64,000 nt of DNA from M3007 sp033764075 (GCA_033764075.1 JANRJH010000053.1:1-64000), one strand, 5' to 3'. Positions 52,204 to 61,328 are shown, counted from the stretch's first letter. Notes: a model not told the origin generated them from the sequence alone. Made by a program: numbers and translations.

Positions 52204-52665
52204 ATGCACCAATTGATTAAAACAACACTCGTTCTGTCCTGTTGCTTCCTGGCCTGCGGACCGGCGCCGCAGCCGAAACCGCTGGAAAAGGTCGATTATT
52301 ACGGAAATGGAGCGGTGTCCCGGAGGGTCATCATCCTGGACGGAAAAAAGGAAGGGATGATGACCGATTACTATCCTGATGGGAAAGTGATGGGTGAACG
52401 GTGGTTTGAACAAGACAAACAGCATGGGAAAACCGTGCTGTATTATCCTTCGGGAACCGTGAAAGAGGTTCAATATTACGTCCGGGGTTTGAAACAGGGT
52501 GGCGACACGGTTTTTTATGAAAACGGCGCGATCCAGTTCGTCTCCCATTTTGAGAATGGACTTAAAAACGGATTCCTGCTTAAATGGGATTCCCTGGGCC
52601 GGAAAGTGTTTGAGGCCGAGTATGTGCTCGATACGCTGGTGGCGGTAAACGGAGAAAGGCGTTGA
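52204..52665 (+). CDS. MORN-repeat lipoprotein (YwqK-like)
   Basis: 153 residues from ATG 52204: MHQLIKTTLVLSCCFLAC is a lipoprotein signal (Cys18). Four to five short repeats of the form 'YY.(D/N)G.…GE…F..G..(H/N)G' follow (DYYGNGAVSRR, DYYPDGKVMGERWFEQDKQHG, LYYPSGTVKEVQYYVRGLKQG, FYENGAIQFVSHFENGLKNG). These are YwqK/MORN-like repeats. An outer-membrane-facing binding role is likely; specifics unknown. YwqK was originally labelled an antitoxin, but no toxin is nearby. Confidence 0.78.
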   Translation: MHQLIKTTLVLSCCFLACGPAPQPKPLEKVDYYGNGAVSRRVIILDGKKEGMMTDYYPDGKVMGERWFEQDKQHGKTVLYYPSGTVKEVQYYVRGLKQGGDTVFYENGAIQFVSHFENGLKNGFLLKWDSLGRKVFEAEYVLDTLVAVNGERR

Positions 52666-52747
52666 TGAGTCGTTAGCAACGATATCAGTCTGATGCAATT
52701 ACGACAAATTTTCTCTGTATTTAAGCCATCATTTCAGCGTATTGGTT

Positions 52748-52755
52748 TACTTTTG
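52748..52755 (+). promoter_or_regulatory. Candidate -7 box for the patatin gene
   Basis: TACTTTTG, a full TAnnTTTG match, 20 bp before the ATG at 52775. No clean TTTG was found at the expected distance upstream. Confidence 0.45.
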
Positions 52756-52774
52756 GGAAAAATTCAAAACCAAA

Positions 52775-55201
52775 ATGAACCAGACCATATCCATTTTCTG
52801 GGTCGTGCTGATCCTGTTCCTCGCCTGGCTTGGGTACAAAGTTGCCGATTTTTACCTGACTGCCCGCAAGCGATCACCGGAGGAGGGCGAATTCGAGGCG
52901 AAGTCGGCAGCCGAAGCGCGACCAACGCCGGTGCAGTGGATACTTGAATTCGCGGTGTCTGTTGCGCGTTCGTGGTATATAGTGCTGGGGCTGTTTGTCC
53001 TGGGATTCCTGATGTTGAAAACGGTTGTCGGCATCAACATTATGGACTATGTGGACGCCACCCTGCGCGAGCGGGCAGGCGCCGGATTCGTAACCGACTT
53101 GCTGATTGCGCTGCTCAAATACAGTTTTACCCTGCTTGCCTTGCTGGCGCTGGCGCTGGTTAATTGGCTGACGCCGCAGAATCAGGCGGTTGAGCCGGTT
53201 CGCTGGCGGCGCTCGCTGCGCTTGAATGTGTATCGCTATGAAAGTGCGCTGGTGTTTGTGTTGATGACATTTTTCATTGACCGGGTCTACTTTATCGACC
53301 ATCCCGAGCCGTTGCGGTTTACCATTTGGAGTCTTGTGCTGGCCGTAGCATTTATTCTCGTCATTTCGCTGAGCATCAATCTGTATTTGGAGCGTCATGC
53401 GGGCAAATCGCCCTTGCGGCATCGCCGGGTCACGGGTATGGTGGCGCTTTTTTCTGCCGTATTGGTGGTATTGCTGCTGGCCATTTCTATGGCACACGAT
53501 TGGTACATCGATTTGACCCGTCGTGCGATCCAGGTGAACGTTTTGCTCACCGGGTTGTGGTTCTGGGTGATGACCTACCCCTATGAAGGGGAGGGCGGAA
53601 TGATGGCCAAGGTGATGCGGTCCGTCAGCCAAAGGGCGGCTAACGTCAACAACTTATGGCGAAAGGTATTGCTGCTCGTATTGTACGGTGTTGCGCTTAT
53701 TTACATCCTGGTGCCCAATGTGATGCCCTTTCCGCCGCTGGCGACCTTGCTTTTAGGCATTGCGTTTATTGTATTCAACCTCGACGTGCTGCACTTCTCT
53801 TACGAAGGGGGCGCTTTTTTGGGGTTAAAGGAAGGCAAGGCCCGTTTGGCCGTACTCGCCGTGTCCGGCTTGCTGGTGTACCTGTTGTTTATTCACGTGA
53901 CGCCGTCTTATGTCAGAACGGTACCCGGCGAAACGACGGCCGCCGCCCGTCCGACCTTTGATGACGCGTTTATCCGCTGGCTAAACGACCGGGCGGCGGA
54001 TGTCCGCACCGACAGCGTCTACCCGGTGTACATTGTCACCGGGCAGGGGGGCGGATCGCGTGCCGGTTTCTGGATGAGCCAGGCGATGCTCAGCCTGGAT
54101 ACGGTTGCCGGATTGAACTTTCGGGAGCATTGTTTTGCGCTGTCCACCGTGTCCGGCAGTTCGGCGGGCGCGGCGGCTACCCTCGCTTTGTGGGATCAGA
54201 TCGCGCGCGGGGGGCTGGTTATCCACAAGGATTCGATACAGCGCTTTCCGGAGGCGGTTTTCAAGGGGAATTTTGTGACGAACGGCATATCCGGCTTGTT
54301 TTTTACGGCGCCGGCGCACAAGCTCATCCCCTTTGGCACCCGGCTGTTCCCGGATCGCAACCAGCGGCTGCAACGCGAAGAATCCTTCAGTGTGGCCCAG
54401 GCGATGGCGGCGCTGACGGGAAGCGGCATGGCCTGGTGGATGGAAATTGCGTGCACCAGCGGCTGTTTCGACCAAACAAACGCACTGGACAAGCACTTCC
54501 TGACCCTCTACCGCGACAGACCGACAGACCCTGCCCGGCAAATTCCGTATTTTTTCCCCAATACCTGTCATGTACAAACCGGCAAGCGCGCCGTGATCAG
54601 CCCGGTGGGTGCTTTTGGCGAGCAGGGCGATACGGTTTTTACACAAGCGATCGACTTTGTCCGATACGCCGGAAACGATGCGAACGGTCCGACCCTGGGC
54701 GCAGTAGCCAATGCCTCTGAACTGTTTCCGGGTTTTTCCATGGCGGCATCCACGCGCAATGGCGACAGCTATGTGGACGGCGGCTATTTCGAAAATTACG
54801 GCATCACGACCGGCCTGGATATTTTCCGGCGCTGCGAACAGGTGCTGGCGGACACCACAAACGCCCTTTCCGCTGAACTGCGTTCCAGGGTCAGGCTGGT
54901 GATGATCGCCGTCAACAACGCCCCGGAGACGGCCACAGACCAAACCTATACGGAAGCCAACCAGTGGCTGGCGCCGGTTTCAGCGGTGTTCAACACGCGT
55001 TTTGGCGGACAGGCAGAATACATGCGCACGATCGCCGGTATAGAGCTGGGCGACCGTTATTGGGAGATCAACAAGCGGGGCAGTGGCGGTGTGCCGCTGA
55101 CCCGGGTGCTGACCACCCGGAATATGCTGGAAATGGATTCGCTGGTGGCCAGGGAAGTGGGGCTATGCAGCCGGAAGATGCAGGTTTTATTCCGGCAATG
55201 A
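52775..55201 (+). CDS. Multi-pass membrane protein with C-terminal patatin-like phospholipase domain
   Basis: 808 residues from ATG 52775. About eight transmembrane helices fill residues 5-385. The patatin domain follows: oxyanion loop GQGGGSRAGFW (423-433), nucleophile Ser463 in STVSGSSAG, and the catalytic Asp668 in SYVDGGYFENYG. The dyad is intact, so lipid acyl hydrolase activity is plausible at the membrane. The N-terminal membrane half is not part of ordinary patatins and looks like a dedicated anchor or sensor. It ends 4 bp from the convergent helicase gene. Lipid substrate unknown. Confidence 0.82.
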   Translation: MNQTISIFWVVLILFLAWLGYKVADFYLTARKRSPEEGEFEAKSAAEARPTPVQWILEFAVSVARSWYIVLGLFVLGFLMLKTVVGINIMDYVDATLRERAGAGFVTDLLIALLKYSFTLLALLALALVNWLTPQNQAVEPVRWRRSLRLNVYRYESALVFVLMTFFIDRVYFIDHPEPLRFTIWSLVLAVAFILVISLSINLYLERHAGKSPLRHRRVTGMVALFSAVLVVLLLAISMAHDWYIDLTRRAIQVNVLLTGLWFWVMTYPYEGEGGMMAKVMRSVSQRAANVNNLWRKVLLLVLYGVALIYILVPNVMPFPPLATLLLGIAFIVFNLDVLHFSYEGGAFLGLKEGKARLAVLAVSGLLVYLLFIHVTPSYVRTVPGETTAAARPTFDDAFIRWLNDRAADVRTDSVYPVYIVTGQGGGSRAGFWMSQAMLSLDTVAGLNFREHCFALSTVSGSSAGAAATLALWDQIARGGLVIHKDSIQRFPEAVFKGNFVTNGISGLFFTAPAHKLIPFGTRLFPDRNQRLQREESFSVAQAMAALTGSGMAWWMEIACTSGCFDQTNALDKHFLTLYRDRPTDPARQIPYFFPNTCHVQTGKRAVISPVGAFGEQGDTVFTQAIDFVRYAGNDANGPTLGAVANASELFPGFSMAASTRNGDSYVDGGYFENYGITTGLDIFRRCEQVLADTTNALSAELRSRVRLVMIAVNNAPETATDQTYTEANQWLAPVSAVFNTRFGGQAEYMRTIAGIELGDRYWEINKRGSGGVPLTRVLTTRNMLEMDSLVAREVGLCSRKMQVLFRQ

Positions 55202-55205
55202 TCGT

Positions 55206-56897
55206 TTACCGCCGCCCCCCCTTATAACCGCTTTTTTGAAACGGCTTGTTACCGCCGTACCCGCGTTTGGCGGGTTTGCCCTCGCCCTCCGGCGCCGCAT
55301 CGTCTACCCGCAACCGCCGTCCGTTCAGGTTAAACGCCGGCAGTTCGCGTTTGATGGCGTTCAGGTAGGCGGCGTCCACGTCGAAATGGGTGTGCGTTTT
55401 GCGCAGATCGATCTGGCCGACGGCCTGACGGGGCACCCCGGCGCCTTCCTGGAGCAGCTGCAAAAACTCGCTTTTGCTGACGCCGTCCATGCTGCCGATG
55501 TTTACGAACAGGCGTACCTGGCTGCCGTCGGCATGGGCTGCCGGCGACACTTTGCGGCGTTCGCCGCGTTCGGGCGGGTTGATGTCCGGCGCATTGCGGT
55601 AATAGGCGAGGAACCGGTTTAGTTCCACGCTGGCGAACCGTTTGATGAGTTCTTCCTTGGTCAGGTCCTTGAGCTCTTCGTAGATGGCGGGCATATACGG
55701 TTCAATATCGGCCTGTTTGACCTCCTGGTTGTGGATGGCCTTGATGATGTGGAACAGCTGGCGCTCGCACACGTCGGCGCCCGTCGGCAGCTTTTCCTTG
55801 CGGAAGACCGTTTTGGCGCGCCGTTCGATCTGGTGGATTTTCTCCTCGAATTTGGACGTGATGATGCTGATGGACACGCCGGTGTGACCGGCCCGGCCCG
55901 TGCGTCCGCTGCGGTGGGTGTACACTTCCGGCTCGTCGGGCAGGCCGTAGTTGATTACGTGGCTGATCTCGCTCACGTCGATGCCGCGCGCAGCCACGTC
56001 GGTGGCGACGAGCAGTTGCAGGTTGCGTTCGCGGAAGCGCTGCATAACGCGGTCGCGGTCGGCCTGTGCAAGGTCGCCGTGCAGGGCTTCGGCGTCGTAA
56101 CCGTCGCGGATCATCTGCTCGGCAATCTCCTTGGTTTCGTTTTTGGTGCGGCAGAAGATGAGGGAGTAGATGCCGGGGTTGGCGTCTACCACGCGTTTAA
56201 GTGCGGCGTAGCGGTGCTCGTTGCGGCACACGTAGTAGATGTGTTCAATGTTGGCGTTGCCTGTGTTGGGGGTGCCCGCGCTCAGCTCCCTTGGCTCCTT
56301 CATGTAGTTGCGCGCGATGGCGCGCACTTCGGGCGGCATGGTGGCGGAAAACAGCCAGGTGGATTCGCGGTTTTCGGCGGCCGACAGAATGGTCTCGATG
56401 GCTTCGCGGAAGCCCATGTTGAGCATCTCGTCGGCTTCGTCGAGCACCACACATTTTACACCGGAAAGCTTGGCGGCCTTGCGGTCAATCAGGTCGATGA
56501 GTCGGCCGGGGGTGGCCACCACAATCTGCGCGCCGCCTTTGATCAGGCGCATCTGCTCGGTGATGGACGCGCCGCCATACACAGCAACGATCTTGTACTG
56601 GCGGGCAAACTGAGCGTAACGCTCCAGATCCGTCGCCACCTGTACGCACAACTCGCGGGTGGGGCACAACACGAGCGCCTGCACCTGCTGTACGTCGGGG
56701 TCAATGTTTTGCAGCAGGGGCAGGCCGAAAGCAGCCGTTTTCCCGGTGCCCGTTTGGGCCAGCGCGATGAGGTCGTTCTCCGCCTGAAGGGCGGCGGGAA
56801 TCACCAGTTGCTGCACGGGCGTGGGTGTGTCGAAACCCAGGGCGATGATGCCCTTCAGCAGGTCTTCCTGGATACCCAGGTCTTGGAAAGAAGTCAT
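55206..56897 (-). CDS. DEAD-box RNA helicase (DeaD/CshA-like) with DbpA-type RNA-binding domain
   Basis: 563 residues from ATG 56897. Q motif (FDTPTPVQQLVIP), motif I AQTGTGKTAAFGLP, Ia PTRELCVQ, TPGR, DEAD in VVLDEADEMLNMG, SAT in FSATMPP, and motif VI HRSGRTGRAGHTG are all present. The C-terminal ~75-residue domain (VRLFVNIGSMDGVSKSEFLQLL … VDAAYLNAIKRELPAFNLNGRRLRV) resembles the DbpA RNA-binding fold. It ends in a basic Gly/Arg/Lys tail (KRGYGGNKPFQKSGYKGGRR). ATP-driven RNA unwinding in ribosome assembly or cold adaptation is expected. Confidence 0.95.
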   Translation of the reverse strand: MTSFQDLGIQEDLLKGIIALGFDTPTPVQQLVIPAALQAENDLIALAQTGTGKTAAFGLPLLQNIDPDVQQVQALVLCPTRELCVQVATDLERYAQFARQYKIVAVYGGASITEQMRLIKGGAQIVVATPGRLIDLIDRKAAKLSGVKCVVLDEADEMLNMGFREAIETILSAAENRESTWLFSATMPPEVRAIARNYMKEPRELSAGTPNTGNANIEHIYYVCRNEHRYAALKRVVDANPGIYSLIFCRTKNETKEIAEQMIRDGYDAEALHGDLAQADRDRVMQRFRERNLQLLVATDVAARGIDVSEISHVINYGLPDEPEVYTHRSGRTGRAGHTGVSISIITSKFEEKIHQIERRAKTVFRKEKLPTGADVCERQLFHIIKAIHNQEVKQADIEPYMPAIYEELKDLTKEELIKRFASVELNRFLAYYRNAPDINPPERGERRKVSPAAHADGSQVRLFVNIGSMDGVSKSEFLQLLQEGAGVPRQAVGQIDLRKTHTHFDVDAAYLNAIKRELPAFNLNGRRLRVDDAAPEGEGKPAKRGYGGNKPFQKSGYKGGRR

Positions 56898-57309
56898 GAA
56901 AAAACAATAATCGAGTAACAACATACCGGAACCCCTGCACTCGATGACTCGGCTTCCGGCTTTTTGATGCGCGCAAATTTTATTTTACAAAACTCGATTA
57001 TTGCTGTAAACCCTGTGGGCGCGGCCCAAAAGGCGTTTTGTGTCAAACAAAATTTGCTTTTTAACCTCGGCGGGTCTTGCCTGCCGGAGATTGTTTGGAC
57101 GAAAAGTTTCCAAAAGGCCACAAAGATAATGGATTTTCCCGAAGGCGCGGCGGGATTTTTTAGATCGCCAGGGCGAGCGTGTGTGCTTTTTGGCCCAACC
57201 TGTTTCAGGAGCTTTTTTGCTGAAATAAAAAAATGGGGTTACCCAACCTTTTCCGGTCCACAAACCGTCTATTTCATCGTTATGTAAACCGGAGGCTCAT
57301 ATCCTGTCC
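56898..57309. promoter_or_regulatory. Divergent region with long helicase leader
   Basis: About 410 bp without a gene. On the minus strand a TATCTTTG -7 box (57121-57128) would give the helicase mRNA a leader of about 215 nt. That leader includes a GC-rich hairpin-forming stretch near 57067-57091. Long leaders are common in cold-induced helicase genes, but cold control here is only inferred. On the plus side nothing firm is seen for the sigma gene. Confidence 0.4.
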
Positions 57310-57921
57310 ATGTTTCAAAAAACGTTCAAAACCGAAGAGGCCCTGGTGTCCGGCTGTGTGCGCAACGACCGGCGCGCGCAGGAGGCGCTGTTCAGGCGGT
57401 TTTTTCCCGCCATGTACGCCATGTGCATTCGGCATATGAACGATCAGGATACGGCGGTGGAGGTGGTGAACACAGGATTCCTGCAGGTTTTTTTGAAAAT
57501 TCACACCTACGCCTTCCGGGGTAGTCTGGAAGGCTGGATACGGCGTATTGTTTACCACAGCATCGCCGACCATTACCGAAAAAATGCCCGCTATGCCCAT
57601 TTTCTGGTGCTGGAGGAACAAGCCGGTTCGGACAATGCGGAAAACGACGGCCTGCAAAGTTGCTTTGAAGCCGACATCCTGACCGCCGTGGGTGAATTGC
57701 CGCCGGCTACCCGTGAGGTGTTCCGGCTCTATGCGCTGGAAGGGTACACCCACGTTGAAATCGCGGCAACCCTGCACATCAGCGAAGGCACCAGCAAATG
57801 GCACCTGTCCACCGCGCGCCAAATCCTCCGCAAATACCTCGAACAGCACGGATACGATTCGTACACGGGCGAGGCAATGGCTTCAAGCCACCGCCTCGCT
57901 TCATCCGGAAACAAGCCTTGA
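57310..57921 (+). CDS. ECF-type RNA polymerase sigma-70 factor
   Basis: 203 residues. Region 2 spans RAQEALFRRFFPAMYAMCIRHM to FRGSLEGWIRRIVYHSIADHYRK. Region 4 spans VGELPPATREVFRLYALEGYTHVEIAATLHISEGTSKWHLSTARQILRKYL. Its region 4 hallmarks are the same as in the other ECF factor at 13146. A ~25-residue Ser/Gly-containing tail follows. It precedes the repeat-containing membrane protein gene by 4 bp, so the two are a transcription unit. Confidence 0.92.
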   Translation: MFQKTFKTEEALVSGCVRNDRRAQEALFRRFFPAMYAMCIRHMNDQDTAVEVVNTGFLQVFLKIHTYAFRGSLEGWIRRIVYHSIADHYRKNARYAHFLVLEEQAGSDNAENDGLQSCFEADILTAVGELPPATREVFRLYALEGYTHVEIAATLHISEGTSKWHLSTARQILRKYLEQHGYDSYTGEAMASSHRLASSGNKP

Positions 57922-57925
57922 CATC

Positions 57926-59203
57926 ATGAAGCGACTTAAACACGATCCATTGGAAGACCGCGCCTGGGCTGCATTGCGCACCCGCCTGGACCAGGAGATG
58001 CCGGAGAAACCGCGCAGACGACTCGCGGTGTGGTGGTGGCTGCCGGCGGTCGGTATTGGGCTGTCGGTAGTCGGTATTGGGCTGTCGGTAGTCGGTAGTC
58101 GGCTGTCGGTAGTCGGTAGTCGGCTGTCGGTAGTCGGTGGTGGGTTGTCGGTAGTCGGTAGTGGGGTGTCGGTAGTCGGTGGTGGGCGGTCGGATGTTGG
58201 TAGTGGGGTGTCGGTAGTCGGTAGTGGGCTGTCGGTAGTCGGTAGTGGGCGGTCGGATGTCGGTAGTGGGCGGTCGGATGTTGGTGGTGGGCGGTCGGTA
58301 GTCGGTAGTCGGCGGTCGGATGTCGGTAGTGGGCTGTCGGATGTCGGTGGTGGGGTGTTGGTTGTCAGGGGAGGGGAGAAAGCGCGCGGACAGGAATTGG
58401 GCCAGGAAAGTCTTCGGGCGTTGGTGGAATCGGAAACGGTTGTGGGCGCCGGAAATCAACATCAGCAAAAGCACCCGACGATGTTGGCGGCGTTACCGCA
58501 CGTCGAGCCTGCGATCGTCTGTGAACAAGCGGTTGCTCCACAGGTCGGCACAGCAGGAGAAAGCCATGCCGTTATCCGCCCACACAGGAGCGCACACCGG
58601 GTCTGGTCACCGCTGCTGGGTGTCCAGACCGGATGGTGCGACGTGCCCCGTCCGGATGAAGTGGGCCTTTGGGCGGGGGTTGACTGGCAGCCGCGGGGCG
58701 CTTCCTTTGGCATGCGCACGGGGCTGGCTTATCGCTATGCCAACGCCAAAACGGCTCCCCCGTCGATAGTCGTTCTGGAGGATCAATCGCGCATTCCGGA
58801 CTATCTGGAATCTGCCGACACACAATTGCCCGGTTCGACCAACAGCATTGCGCCAGGCAGTGCGCTGCTGGAAGTGCCGGTCACCCACCGGCACATCCTG
58901 GAGGCGCCGATTCAGGTGTTCTGGCAACCCCGGCCGGGGTTCAGGGTATACGCCGGCGTAGCACCCGGATACGTTGTGGGCGTACAAACCGGCGATGTTG
59001 GCCGTTATAATCAGGAAAAAATCGTTCGACTGAACCGCAGTGCATCGCTGCGCCGGCAAGTGTTGGCGGAAGAATCGCGCTGGCTTGCGCCGGGGCTCTT
59101 CGGCGCGGGCTTCCGGTGGGGCGGGCGCTGGGAGGCAACGGCCATGTGGCGCACTTCGGGCAGCGCGCATGTCGGGTTGCAATACCGGTTGGGTCCTCGT
59201 TAA
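57926..59203 (+). CDS. ECF-sigma partner protein interrupted by 15 in-frame heptapeptide repeats
   Basis: 425 residues. The N-terminus (MKRLKHDPLEDRAWAALRTRLDQEMPEK, then RRRLAVWWWLPA) looks like the cytoplasmic part and membrane entry of an ECF-linked membrane protein. At residues 42-146, where a transmembrane helix would run, there are 15 heptapeptides of the kind VGSGLSV/VGSRLSV/VGGGRSD encoded by 45 heptanucleotides. A ~70-residue linker leads to a strand-rich C-terminal ~210 residues (GVQTGWCDVPRPDEVGLWAGV … ILEAPIQVFWQPRPGFRVYAGVAPGYVVG … SAHVGLQYRLGPR) that looks like an outer-membrane beta-barrel. It follows the sigma gene by 4 bp. The function of the pair is unknown. Confidence 0.75.
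   Translation: MKRLKHDPLEDRAWAALRTRLDQEMPEKPRRRLAVWWWLPAVGIGLSVVGIGLSVVGSRLSVVGSRLSVVGGGLSVVGSGVSVVGGGRSDVGSGVSVVGSGLSVVGSGRSDVGSGRSDVGGGRSVVGSRRSDVGSGLSDVGGGVLVVRGGEKARGQELGQESLRALVESETVVGAGNQHQQKHPTMLAALPHVEPAIVCEQAVAPQVGTAGESHAVIRPHRSAHRVWSPLLGVQTGWCDVPRPDEVGLWAGVDWQPRGASFGMRTGLAYRYANAKTAPPSIVVLEDQSRIPDYLESADTQLPGSTNSIAPGSALLEVPVTHRHILEAPIQVFWQPRPGFRVYAGVAPGYVVGVQTGDVGRYNQEKIVRLNRSASLRRQVLAEESRWLAPGLFGAGFRWGGRWEATAMWRTSGSAHVGLQYRLGPR
58049..58363 (+). repeat. Coding heptanucleotide array, 45 units
   Basis: 315 bp made of 7-bp units with consensus GG(T/C)(A/T/G)GTC, for example GGTAGTC, GGCTGTC, GGTATTG. Three units make 21 bp, i.e. seven codons, giving the 15 heptapeptides. Gain or loss of one or two units would shift the reading frame of the gene; three would not. 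One alternative forward frame stays open past the array to 58769. Confidence 0.92.
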
Positions 59204-59241
59204 ATGCGTGTTAAACCCATTTTTCTCAAGCAACCAATGCT

Positions 59242-59249
59242 TAATTTTG
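59242..59249 (+). promoter_or_regulatory. Candidate -7 box for the LVIVD lipoprotein gene
   Basis: TAATTTTG, a full TAnnTTTG match 38 bp before the ATG at 59288; the upstream -33 area has only a T-run (59220-59224). Confidence 0.4.
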
Positions 59250-59287
59250 TTGCGTCACATCAGTGCACCCGTCAAATTCAATTTGTT

Positions 59288-60562
59288 ATGAAACCACATT
59301 TGCTCTTTTTCCTGTTTTCCCTGTCCGGTCTGTTTTTTGCCGGATGTCTTGAGGACGATTGTCGCACCGTTCGGACCTACATGCAGCTTGATCCGGTTTA
59401 CAAAACAGAGACGGAGTGCCGCGCCCAGCTCGCCGTCGAAGGACCGCACCATGTAGACGCACCCGCCAAGATTTACGCCTGGAAACAATACCTGTTCATC
59501 AACGAACGCCTCCAGGGTATTCTGGTGCTGGACAACACCAACCCCGACGCACCACAACCGCTGACGTTCTGGCGCCTCCCCGGCAATGTGGACTTTGTGA
59601 TCCGCGATAATTACATGTACGCCGATCAGTTTATGGATCTGGTGACCATAGACATCAGCAATGTGCTGGCGCCCCAGGTGGTATGCCGGGCGCAAAACAC
59701 CTTTCACCTGTTCGGCAACGACCCGGAGAAGGGGTACATCGTGGGCTACACCCAGACCTCGGTCACCGAAGAGCTCGACTGCAAGGATTCGCACTTCAAC
59801 GCTTCCTGGTTCATCGGGGCCGGCAACGCCATTTTTGTGGAGTCGAATATGTTTAATTCGGTGGCCTCCACCACGGCCTTTGGCGCCCAGAGCGCCCAGA
59901 GCGCCGTGGATGCCGTGGTAGCCGGTATTGCCGGTTCGTACACCCGCTTTGCCCAGCATCCGGACTATCTGTACATCATAGACAATACCTCGCTCAGCAC
60001 CTTCGACGTGCAGAACCCCTTGTGCCCCGAACTGGAGCAGACACAGCAGATTGGCTGGAACATCGAAACCATCTTCCCCTGGAACGAATGGCTTTTTGTG
60101 GGCTCCAGCGATGCGGTGTACATTTTCGACAATTCCATTCCCCAGCGGCCTGCGCTGGCCCAGACGTTCCAGCATGCCAGCGGCTGCGACCCTGTGATTT
60201 GCGACGACCGGCATGCATACGTGACCATCCGGAACGGCTTGACTTGCGAGGGATTTGTCAATCAGCTGGAAGTAATCGATATCTCAACCTTGCCCAATGC
60301 CCAGCTCCGGAACACCTATTCCCTGGTCAACCCGCGCGGCCTGGCGCTGAACAATACCCACCTGTTCGTGTGCGACGACGGGCTCAAGGTCTTTGACAAA
60401 ACCAACAGCCCCAATCTGCGCCAGGTCGCCCATTTCAGGAACATCGACGCCTATGACGCCCTGATGGTGGACCCCACACACCTGGTGGTGATTGCGTCGA
60501 ACGGCGTCTTTCAGTTCGATGTGACGGACCCGGCGAAACCCACCCTGGTGAGTGAACTGTAA
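59288..60562 (+). CDS. LVIVD-repeat lipoprotein
   Basis: 424 residues from ATG 59288. The signal ends in a lipobox (LFFLFSLSGLFFAGC). LVIVD/propeller-like repeats fill the mature part: YLFINERLQGILVLDNTNPDAP, YMYADQFMDLVTIDISN, YLYIIDNTSLSTFDV, WLFVGSSDAVYIFDNS, HLFVCDDGLKVFDKTN and HLVVIASNGVFQFDV. Each unit ends in a 'V.D.....P' strand. A surface binding propeller of unknown target is likely. Its stop is 13 bp before the next start, so 59288-61943 may be one operon. Confidence 0.85.
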   Translation: MKPHLLFFLFSLSGLFFAGCLEDDCRTVRTYMQLDPVYKTETECRAQLAVEGPHHVDAPAKIYAWKQYLFINERLQGILVLDNTNPDAPQPLTFWRLPGNVDFVIRDNYMYADQFMDLVTIDISNVLAPQVVCRAQNTFHLFGNDPEKGYIVGYTQTSVTEELDCKDSHFNASWFIGAGNAIFVESNMFNSVASTTAFGAQSAQSAVDAVVAGIAGSYTRFAQHPDYLYIIDNTSLSTFDVQNPLCPELEQTQQIGWNIETIFPWNEWLFVGSSDAVYIFDNSIPQRPALAQTFQHASGCDPVICDDRHAYVTIRNGLTCEGFVNQLEVIDISTLPNAQLRNTYSLVNPRGLALNNTHLFVCDDGLKVFDKTNSPNLRQVAHFRNIDAYDALMVDPTHLVVIASNGVFQFDVTDPAKPTLVSEL

Positions 60563-60575
60563 CCTGCGTTCCGTC

Positions 60576-61328
60576 ATGCGCCCGTGGTTGTGCTTTTTGC
60601 TGATGTGTTTTGCCGGCCTGGCCGCTGCCCAGCAGGCGTCTCGCTGTGAGGTGCGCGTATGGTTATTCAACGGCGCAAATTACGCGGGCCGGCTGTTGGT
60701 GCATTATCCCGACAGCCTTCTGGTATTGGAACTAAGCGGAGGGGTAGAAATGCGCATTCCGGATGCCGCCATCCGGAAAATAAGGGAAAATTGTCCGGGA
60801 AAAGAAACCCTGGGGTTCGCCTCCACCCGGAAGTTTCAGGAAACCGGCTTGTACTACCACATGTGGATGAGCACGCTCAACGGCACCAACGAGCAGGGAT
60901 TTAGTTCCGCCGGCATATCCATGATGTTTTCACTTGGCTACCAGATCAAGCGCCAACTGGGAATAGGGTTGAGCACCGGCATGGAGATATACAACCCGGA
61001 GGGTTTCGATGCCGTCACCCAGCCGGTGCTGCTCGAAGCACGCAGTTATTTCATGGCGGGTCATACGAGTTTTTACGGACTGGCGGCCGTCGGTTACGCG
61101 TGGGCAGGCGATCACGTCCCCCAATGGGGAATTCTCGAAACCTACCAGGGCGGATTGTGCACCAAGGCCCTGCTGGGTCTCCGCATTGGCAGACACTTCA
61201 CCCTGCACGGCGGCCTCGCCATTCAGGAAAAAAAACGCACCTGGCAGACAATTGAAGGCATCAGCGCCTCCGGTGTGGATAAAATCTGGCATAAACGCTG
61301 GGACATCGGCATGGGTTACCTGTTCTGA
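60576..61328 (+). CDS. Secreted / outer-membrane-type protein of unknown function
   Basis: 250 residues from ATG 60576. The signal peptide is MRPWLCFLLMCFAGLAAAQ. An N-terminal strand domain (YAGRLLVHYPDSLLVLELSGGVEMRIPDAAI) is followed by alternating amphipathic strands (SLGYQIKRQLGIGLSTGMEIYN, LLGLRIGRHFTLHGGLAIQE) ending in RWDIGMGYLF, the aromatic-end pattern of an outer-membrane beta-barrel. It is followed 3 bp later by the receiver-domain gene. Confidence 0.65.
   Translation: MRPWLCFLLMCFAGLAAAQQASRCEVRVWLFNGANYAGRLLVHYPDSLLVLELSGGVEMRIPDAAIRKIRENCPGKETLGFASTRKFQETGLYYHMWMSTLNGTNEQGFSSAGISMMFSLGYQIKRQLGIGLSTGMEIYNPEGFDAVTQPVLLEARSYFMAGHTSFYGLAAVGYAWAGDHVPQWGILETYQGGLCTKALLGLRIGRHFTLHGGLAIQEKKRTWQTIEGISASGVDKIWHKRWDIGMGYLF

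Noticed and set aside
52204..52665. YwqK-type antitoxin of a toxin-antitoxin pair
   Set aside because: It has a lipoprotein signal and no toxin gene beside it; the name is historical.
58049..58363. CRISPR array at the heptanucleotide block
   Set aside because: Units are 7 bp with no spacers, and no cas genes are near.
57779..58474. Minus-strand open frame (PTTDYRQ repeats) across the heptanucleotide array
   Set aside because: The repeat is open in several frames by composition; the plus frame continues from a sigma-linked start into a barrel-like domain.
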